Part shown: in pieces, positions 55,817 to 64,000 of the stretch
How positions within the stretch are numbered: position 1 is the first letter of the stretch
Layout of the letters: each line of letters opens with the position of its first letter
Translations under genes and position numbers: made by a program
Notes under the pieces: model-generated
Database searches by the model: none
Seen by the model: only the letters and a program-made list of their open reading frames with translations
What the model was told of the DNA's origin: nothing
Assembly: GCF_003369915.1 (NCBI RefSeq)
Contig: NC_046675.1
Location: 20,646,001 to 20,710,000 of the forward strand
Source: Drosophila miranda
Lineage: Eukaryota > Arthropoda > Insecta > Diptera > Drosophilidae
Reading direction: 5' to 3'
Length of the DNA: 64,000 nt

Positions 55817-57940
55817 TGGGGCCTCTCGTGTGTTAGTTTTCATTTATTTTTTTTGGTAGTTGGGTGAGCAGCGGGAGAGCGGGAAGGCCTAGTCAGAGTG
55901 CACTTGAAACTACCAGCAAATGGATCTCTCCTCTTTCCTACTACCCGCGCCGCTCCGCTCCGCCCCACCCTGTCTGCCCTTCACTTTTTGGTTCGGTTGC
56001 AGTCGCTGCATTTTTAGGTGTAGCCATTAAATTTAGAACTTTTTCTGCACGCTTGTCTGCTCTCCCCAGGGGGGGGGGAGGGAGTAATGAAGGGAGTGCT
56101 GCACGGGCTGGGGCGGAGTGGCGTGGCGTGGCGTGATACGGGACAGTCGGGTGCGGTTAAATGGAAAATGAAGCGTCTGCTGCTTGAGCCAGTAAAAACT
56201 GAACCACACGAGCGAATGATAGCCCGAGGGAAGGCCAAGAAGTTCCTATGCCTCTGATAAGAGCCCTGGTAAAAGACGGTATCTGCATTGGGCTGTATTT
56301 TAAGAGACGTGAAAACCAGAAAAAGGATTTCCAGACGATTAAATCAATGAAATGGGATCGCATAGAACATGGTCGACCAATGAATATCTCATCTACGATA
56401 GTTTTTCGAGTGTCTTATTATATTGCTTCACTTTTTATCCCTTCTTCAAATCCCCCAAATAAATGTATAGCAATTAGTCAATAAGCAGGAATAACAAGTG
56501 TTCAATTATTTCCCACTCCCATACAATTCGGAAACCAATCGATCGCCCCTCGAGAATGATCTGGCCATAGTAGAATCTCTGACTCAGATTGTCCCTGTAT
56601 CTGTCCGTGTCTATGGCATGAGGCATGGGTATTTTTTTTCGTCTATATATTTTGTTTTTGTTGTTTTGTGGCACAGCTCTAAAATTAGTTTTTATTGTAT
56701 GCAACTTGAATTTTCTTTCTCTATTTTGTGCCTACTATTTTTTTCCTTTTCGATTTGTGATTCTTAATTTGCTTTTTGTGGAAAAGCTTCAAAATCTTTC
56801 ATTTGCTTTTGGCCATGATGTTGTTGCAGCTGGTTGATGTTGTTCCTGTTCTTTTTGTTGTTGTTGCCTGTTGTCTCGTGCTGTTGCCAGTTGCACGTTG
56901 CCGCCCCTCGCCCCCCGGAGCTGCTCTCGGGGTCCTTCTACCGTTGGCAGCTATTATTTTTAGCCGGCCTGTGGCAAGTTCTTATATTTTTTTCCGTTTT
57001 CTCTTTTTTGCATCTATTATTTTCTTTTATTTTGTTTGATTTTTGTTTTATTTCTATTTGGTTTGTATTTTCTTTTTTTATGCTGTTGATTTGTTGCCAT
57101 TGGCTTGGCTGTTTGGCTCAAATGAATTTGTTTGATTTTCCATTTACGTTGAGTTTGTTTATTAAAATTGGCACACACTGCGTATGTGTGATGTATGATG
57201 TTCGTGTGCTTTACAGTCTTTGATTGTCCCTTCCTCTCTCTCTATATATCTGTGTGCTTTTGTGGGGGTTTTGTGTTACCCAGCGGCTTTTGATTTGCTT
57301 GGGTCTTTGACAGGTCTTTCGTTTCTGGCATTTGCCTTTGGCTAATTTTTTGTGTGTTTTTGTACTGGTGCTATTATTGTTTTTCTGGTCTTTAGAAGAG
57401 GGGCAGGGGCTGGCGGACACACTGTTGTTCCCACTTTGACTGAGATTTGGGTCAGGGGAACACAAAATTATCTGACTCAAAATTTTATGGACAGGGCGGG
57501 AAAAAACAAAATAATAAAATGGTCTATAACGGATTTGGAATGATTCATTTAATAGAATTTGATGTACATTTTTGGTGGGCTTAAAGAAAATAAACCCATC
57601 AAAAATTGATGATTTGATACATTAATAATACATGGAATATTTAAGTACTTTGATTTAGATATGAGGAATGTCTACAGGAAAAAAGATTCCACTTCAATGG
57701 TTGTCTAGAGTTACATACAGAAGATAAACGTTTTAATGAGTATCCCAAATATTGTTTTATGGCACATTAATTCAATATGTTTAAATTAATATTAGCTTAA
57801 CAATTTATTTATATCTTCCGGCTTGTATCGGCTTACATTTAGGGAGTCTCTAAATGATTGGTGTATCTCTTCAGCCTTCGTTGATTGAACATTCAAAACT
57901 TTGTTTACACATTAATTGAAATTCCCATTCCGTATTTCAC

Positions 57941-60900
57941 ACTCACCTCAAATCAGAGATCCCACAAAGCTGGAACCTTTCAAATCAGTTGACAACTTGC
58001 TGTCGTCACAGTACCCCTCTGCCCCTCAACACCTAAGTCCTCTCTCTCTCTCCACCAACCACCAGATGTCTTCCATTTCAACACCTTGGACAAATAAATG
58101 TTTCAGTCTCCAAAAAGTTCTGCTCTGTCCCAAGCCCAACGCCACCCCTCTCTTTCTGATGATAGGCCAAAGGAATGCTTTTTGTCTATTTTTATTGGGG
58201 CAACAACAAGAGATGAAGGAATTTTTGAAGAGTATTCCTATATCGTTCTCTACACATATAATATGTTTGATCTATGGAGGTATATTTACCTTTTTGATTT
58301 CATAAATCCAACAATGTCTCTGCTGCCGTGTGTGGTTGTTGCTTAATTTGAATTTAGATGATGCTTTCGGGGTGGTGGCTCCACTCTGATTAAGATTTGT
58401 CGATGATTTTATTTTAATTTTCGGTTCATTAAAGCGCGTTCCAGAAGTATGCGAAATTGAGATTCCGACGGCGCGTCCGTTAATTAGTCACCAAAAACAC
58501 AACTTATTTTGATCTTTTTGCTATTTTAATTTGTTTTGAATTAAAATTGTTAGCTCATGCATAAATTTGGCATTTTTTAACATAACAAAAAATTTGCTTT
58601 TATTCAAGATTTATTTTTTTGATCATTTCCTCGAAGTTTGGACCGAAACTCGTTTTTTTGGTATTTTTTGTATTAAATTAACTTTAAGTCAAATTTGTTT
58701 GTGCGCGAGATTCAATTATTGATAAGAACTTTTTGTTTGTTTTTTTTTTGTTATTTTGAGTACGATTTTTCATGCAGGAAAAGCCTCGAAGAATCGTTTT
58801 TCCAAAACGTGCGAGCCGCGTGTGTCGGCAGCGCACTGTTTGTGTGTGTGTGTGTGTTTGCGTGTGCGTGAGGCCGGCTGCTAAAAATATCTATGAGTAC
58901 GCGCCGCGCTGTGTATCTTTAGAGCAGCATCTGTAGTTGTATCTGTATCTGTATCCAATAACCCGACAAAAATACACGGCCAACGGCTCGTCGTCGCTTG
59001 GAGAAAATGCTGCTCGTCGCTGCCTGCGTCCGCTTGCTGCGCTTGTCCGCTGTGCACTGAGCAGACAGGCGAGATCTGAGATCTGAGACCACAGATCGTT
59101 GATCGTCAATGTCGTCCACCATGCAGTATGCTATGTGATGTGTGTGGGGATACCACACTTGGCTCTGACTCCGTTAGCCAAGCCAGCGCGAGACCTATTC
59201 TGACGGGGCGGCCCACACAATCGCTGGACGAGCGCTGGATGGATGGGTGGACGCTGGATGGGGGCTGGGTTCGAGCCGGCGGCGGCACTTGTCTGGAGCG
59301 CTGAACGTGCGGTGCGCTATTGGAACGATCAATGAATGAAATGCCGCATTAAAAGGCAGGCCAGAGGAGCGCACGTATCTGGCGGATACACCGATACACA
59401 GATACACTCGTACAGATAGGGGGAGGGGGCGGGTCACCTCGCTGAGCGACCAATAAACCGAGAAACCCACTGGCGCTCCGCACACACAACACAACGCCAA
59501 CACAAAACGTCATTGAAAGCCGCCACAGAGAAGCAAAGAGAAACCAGTTCTCTCGCGGGAGAGAACGGCGACTGTGTCTCTCCCCAAAATGTGTGGGTGC
59601 CTTTTGCGTTGGCCGGATCAGGTCTCAGTGGGTCTCGCTTGGTCTTCTCCATCTCTCTCTAGTCTCTGTCTCTGGTACACTCTTGAGTGGTTTCCCATTC
59701 AAATTTTCGATTTCGTTTCGAGTCGAGTCGAGTCAATTTTGGCTCTGTCTGTCTGCTCTCCTGAGATTTGTTCCGAACGAGCATGATCTAATATCGCCAG
59801 GCAGTTATTTATTTAAATTTATTGCTAATTTTTTATGCTGCTGCTGCTGCAGCAGCGTTTGACATTCATTTGTACAAGTCAAACAGTGTCGGAGCGGAGC
59901 TCACTTGAGAATACTTAAAAATGTTTGTTCATCTTTCATTGAGATCGGTATCGGCTTTGCATTCGCTTGATTGGAGGAAACTCCATTTCCAGAGCTGAAC
60001 TTTTGATTGCAGAGGCTACAAAAGATATTCATCATTGATATTTATCTAGATTATATTCGAATTGGAAACGAATTATGATGCATGGAGAATCAAAGTTCAA
60101 GGAAATGACTCTATTTGGGTGTTAATCTATAAGGCTGTGTGGGATGATATGGTGCTAAAGCTAAATATAGCTATTTTCCGACACCAGCATAATATTTTTA
60201 AATGTTAAGATATGTTTTAACACAGAAGTAGTCTTCTTTCTTTTTTAAGGTATGTTCTAGTAAATGAAATCAAATGACATCATTTTAGCATTTCTTTAAA
60301 CTATTTTCCGCTTTTTAGATAATTCAGATTAATTAAAATTATTATATTTATTTTTAGTGCCTTGAGAAAGATTATATCATATTTGTGTAGTTCATAATAT
60401 ACGGCCAAGAATATAGTTGCCGTGGTCTTCTTATTTTATTAGCTGTATTATTTGAAATACCTTGACAATAAGACCTTGAAAATTGAAAGGGTTTCCCATA
60501 AGTCAAAAAATCTGTAGCTCAAATTTCATTAATGCGAAAATAAAGTCTATTGAGGACTTACTTATAGCCACTAACATTATTCCATGACTTAGATTCTTCC
60601 CTTGCAATCCTGATTTTATCTTTTGCTTTTAATTTAAATTTATTATTTATTTGAATCCATTATGCACATAAACATGTATTCTTCTTTCATTAAGGTGAAG
60701 ATTGCATAAATGGTAATTTAATCTTCAATTCAATGTAAATTGAAAAAAATAAATGCTAGAACTTGTATTCCATTCAATAAACTAAGGAATGGGTCACTTA
60801 TCAGTAGATCACTGAATTAACTAATTTTCTAATCGAATGGTCTCTTAACTCAAGTTAAAAATAAGCTAAACCATTTTTGCCCTACACAATCCTTAAGTTC

Positions 60901-63900
60901 TTTTCTAAATTATGAAATTAAACTATGAAATAATTTGCTTAAATTTGTTTTAAAGAGATCTGTATATCCTTCCGTATCACATATATCTCAAAATATATTC
61001 GTGGAATAGACCTTCGGGTTATCTTTATCCATCAGTTAGACCATAAAATAAGTTAAGATTGTAGTACGAACGAGAACTATTCTACAAACATGAGGAAGGT
61101 ACTAGAAATCAAAATATTTGTTTACGTGACATGGAGCCTTGAGGATGACCAAAGACTTACAATATTTGCATAAAAAGAGATAATGAAAATTCCTTACAAC
61201 TGATATGGTATATAAAAAAGATTTATTTATTACTATTTCATCATTTATACATGATTCACACTTTGTACTACATTTGATAAATATTATTCAGATTTTTTGT
61301 AATTTATTCTAATTCGTTTCGATCAATTTCCGTCCCGCGATCGTCCCTCTTTGGGTGTGTGGGCCTCTCCGGTTATTCTCGCTTCGTTTCGTTTCGATTT
61401 GCTTCTAATTTCAAATCGCTAAGCCGATTTCAAAGTCACACTTGATCTGTTGGCACTTGATTTTTAAATTTTTTTTTTTTTTGTTATGAAACAATTGTGT
61501 GTTTATAGTCATTTATTTCTGTATGGTTTTTATGCATATTGTTGCTTCACAAATAATTATAATTAACTGACAACAGGCAAATAATTGCAAAATGGCTTTG
61601 CTCCTGCGGGCGAAACGAGTTGATTTCTCTGTGGATATGACGACATATTTCTGTTCGGCTTAAAGCTCGGTTTTTGAGCTTGCTCCGATATACTCATATG
61701 AGTGCTGCTGTAGATAGATTGCTTCCAGCCATAGACCGATCGACTGAAAGACTGAGAGACTGACTGACTGCCTGAAGATTAATTTATCTTTTGGCTTCTG
61801 TCCCGTAGGTCGATTGTCTGCGAGTTCGTCATCGTTTGTCGTGTTTTGTTCTTGAGCAAATAAATCATGATGACAACAGTTAAATTTGATTATAATTTTT
61901 CCCTCGAATAGCATACATTTTTCATGGCACAAGGTCGCCAGAGACACAAGTCGGACACGGGCATGGGCACGGACGCGGACGGACAAAGAGAGTGGAAAAG
62001 TAACGCATGCAACATTAATTTGATTTGCGTGCGAAGTGGCGAGGTCTCAAATGATCTAAAAATTGTATATTATACATACATATACATATCTCTTTAACTG
62101 GATAATATATATATTTAGATGTTAGTACGTACAAATTGGCCAATAGTGTTGTGTTTGTTTCGCTGACAGCTTAATCTGCAGCCCCATGACGACTCCCAAG
62201 ACAAGAACATGAATAAGCGAGCCATAATTAAAAAAACAAACGTCACATTTGAATTTTTGCTTTATGATCAAGCTATGGTCATCTACGAATGGACACAGTC
62301 GGGGCTAAGAGGGATTACCAGTAATATTACGGAAGACGGGAAAAGTTGTTCTGAATGTAGTGAAAAGTTTATAGCAAAGAATTTAGAGGACTCTCATTCA
62401 CCTAAATATGTATTCAAAGATTTCTATTAAAAAACGTAAAATCTTCAAGAATGTTAATGGTACTAATTACCGAAAATAGCACTTTTGATTATATTGGTTA
62501 AAGTTGTTGTTGTATAAAATCCCCCCAATTCAAGTACCCATCCCTATCGAAAAGCCCCTTCTACACCCATGTTGGGGGCAATTGCTTATGCAAATGTTCT
62601 AAGTTTTCTACTTTGGCTCTGGCTTTTAATTGCCAGCTTCGGAAATCACATTTGCCTTAATATGGTCACAAAGCTCGATGCCAGCCAAGTCCAAGTCCAA
62701 ACCATAAGCTGCTCCACCACCATTCTCCCGCGCTCTCTCTCTCTATCTCTTTCTCTTAACTGATTCGGATACAGACGGATAGCCGGAGATCCCGCTTAGG
62801 AGGTAGGTCTCTGAGACGTGTCTGCAACCATTTATGGGTGTCGCTTGGGAAAGCGGTGAGAAAGCAACAGATACTCTCTCAGATGGCTAATTGTGAGCAT
62901 CTCGCATCGAACCCCGGCCAGGCAGGCTTCTGAGTTGTGTCTTGGCCAGGTTTTGTTGCCGGTGCTGTTGCTGTTTCTGGTTGGCTTCTCGGTTGTTAGC
63001 TTGAGTCTGTCTCCCAGAGTGTGAGTGGGTGTCAATGAGTGGGCGTCGACCGGGGCTTGAGTCAACGTTGATTTTGTTTTATATTTCACGTAAATTTATT
63101 ATTACAAATATCGTTGTTGCCGCTTTCAAGCGGAAATACACTCGACTTGGCCGCGGCCCACGCTCTCCCATGGCCATAACCACCTGCACTTTGTGAGCGC
63201 CCTGTCTCCTCAGATCTGTGTTTTATTCGATCTTTGGTGTTATTTTTTTTTTTTTTTTTTTTGGGGAAGTGGAAGCTGGACGGAGCCAACTATTACGAGT
63301 GGAATTGGACAGAGCGGAAATGCCAAACGATTAAGTTGTTGTTTCTCTGCTGGGTCTCAGATTCAGTTTCTATTTTCTGTTTCGTTTCGTTTCTTTACTT
63401 TTATATGAATATCTCTATTTTGTTGTTTAATTAATTTTGTACGCATTTTGATACTTGTCATTTGCATAAGTGAGGGACAGCGTGGGTGTGAGGCATACAT
63501 ATGAATCAGTCGTTAAGTTTATGAATGGAATAGTAAAGATACTTTGTATCTTTGAGCCTCAGATACGGGGCAACGTTGCCAGTTTTCATAAGGGTGCACA
63601 CAATGGGTAATTAACCGATATTTGTGTGGAGATTTTTTAAATTCATAATATTCATTGACTCTGAATATATTGACATTAAAAATTAACGAATATAAACGTA
63701 CCAAATAAATTAATCAGCTCAGATCTTATAAGAAATTAACTATAAGAAAATTATATATTAAATTACAGATTTATCTATAACATATTCTATAAATAAATAA
63801 ATAGATCACATATACAGAACATATATTGAGTCAAATGTAAGGTTTCTACCACTTTTAATGTTTCTTTAACTTTGCTTTAAATTTCTTATGGTATGGTTAT

Positions 63901-64000
63901 ATTTTTAATTAACATTTTTTAGTGATTACGAAAGTATTAATAACCACTTTCCAGCAAACTCCTAGTCAATATCAGTTGATCTCTAATTAGGATTGGAAAT
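57941..64000. other. Upstream DNA of the bHLH gene, second part
   Basis: I see no supportable gene. A good minus-strand donor (GAG/GTGAGT) at about 57952 could end a 5' exon. The GC-richer stretch 58780-59600 with GT repeats (58840-58858) is the best promoter candidate. From 59880 to 61330 the DNA is plainly AT-rich. Poly-T runs lie at 61470 and 63242-63263, and CT-rich tracts at 62725. Confidence 0.4.
58840..58858. repeat. (GT)n microsatellite
   Basis: About nine GT units. Confidence 0.9.

Larger units (their letters stand above)
51351..57940. other. Upstream and intronic DNA of the bHLH gene, first part
   Basis: Bases just above 51350 are intron. No ORF here has recognisable domains. Contents noted: GGGCATGGGCATG at about 51517, a CCCCAGG(A/G)GATAGTATA repeat (52529-52597), a GGCCTGG run (53331-53383), a hairpin element (55445-55816) and many T-rich tracts. 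Probably regulatory DNA and unseen 5' exons. Confidence 0.5.

Noticed and set aside
59262-59290. B-box-like GGTTCGAGCC as a tRNA gene
   Set aside because: No A-box, cloverleaf or T-run terminator at the right spacing.
62209-62430. 73-codon ORF with two Cys pairs
   Set aside because: Isolated in AT-rich DNA, no family resemblance; consistent with chance.

Overview
The window is nuclear DNA of a Drosophila-type fly. Genes are split by short introns of 54-66 bp with GT..AG ends. The recognisable genes have fly relatives: an astacin protease, uridine-cytidine kinase, paired testis-type hexokinases, and the bHLH gene taxi/delilah. Fragments of Argonaute-2 and P-element-derived THAP genes in tandem suggest the obscura species group, where both Ago2 duplication and domesticated tandem P genes are known. 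That assignment is an inference from content.

Layout. 1-860: 3' part of a PIF/Harbinger-type (HARBI1-like) transposase gene on the minus strand. 1391-3841: a hAT-type transposase-derived gene with three BED zinc fingers and an in-frame 63-bp intron. 4601-5491: a secreted astacin metalloprotease with a TATA promoter. 5627-9104 (minus): uridine-cytidine kinase (Uck) with at least three alternative C-terminal ends. About 9105-45148: a tandem array of six near-identical composite units. 45618-49175: two divergently transcribed hexokinase genes, one with its catalytic residues lost. 50103-51350 (minus): a taxi/delilah-like bHLH gene. 51351-64000: about 12.6 kb upstream of it with simple repeats and no gene I can support.

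The array is the striking part. Each unit carries, in order on the plus strand: a CGATA-rich flank taken from upstream of Uck; a P-element-derived THAP plus coiled-coil gene (205 aa when spliced, intact in five of six units); a 5'-truncated non-LTR retrotransposon reverse transcriptase (open in units 1 and 2); a short leader with a 47-codon ORF; an Ago2 PIWI-domain cassette holding a roughly 168-nt inverted repeat with a 66-nt loop; a degraded Ago2 PIWI pseudogene; and a second Ago2 piece fused head-on to Uck exon 1. Transcribed from either strand, the cassette would fold into a long Ago2 hairpin. In three units the duplicated Uck promoter points antisense into Ago2. This is the architecture expected of a hairpin-RNA (endo-siRNA) locus aimed at Ago2, the effector of the siRNA pathway itself. 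The structure is read directly; the function is inferred.

Unit 5 is interrupted by a rearranged Ty1/copia-class element (31363-35559, minus). It has one LTR, a half-tRNA-iMet primer site, and an inverted, 542-bp triplicated pol fragment inside it. Variants shared between units are mosaic: 1 and 3 share a flank, 2 and 4 a short flank, 4 and 6 an RT deletion, 5 and 6 THAP changes, 2 and 3 an Ago2 subtype. That pattern indicates repeated unequal exchange or gene conversion.
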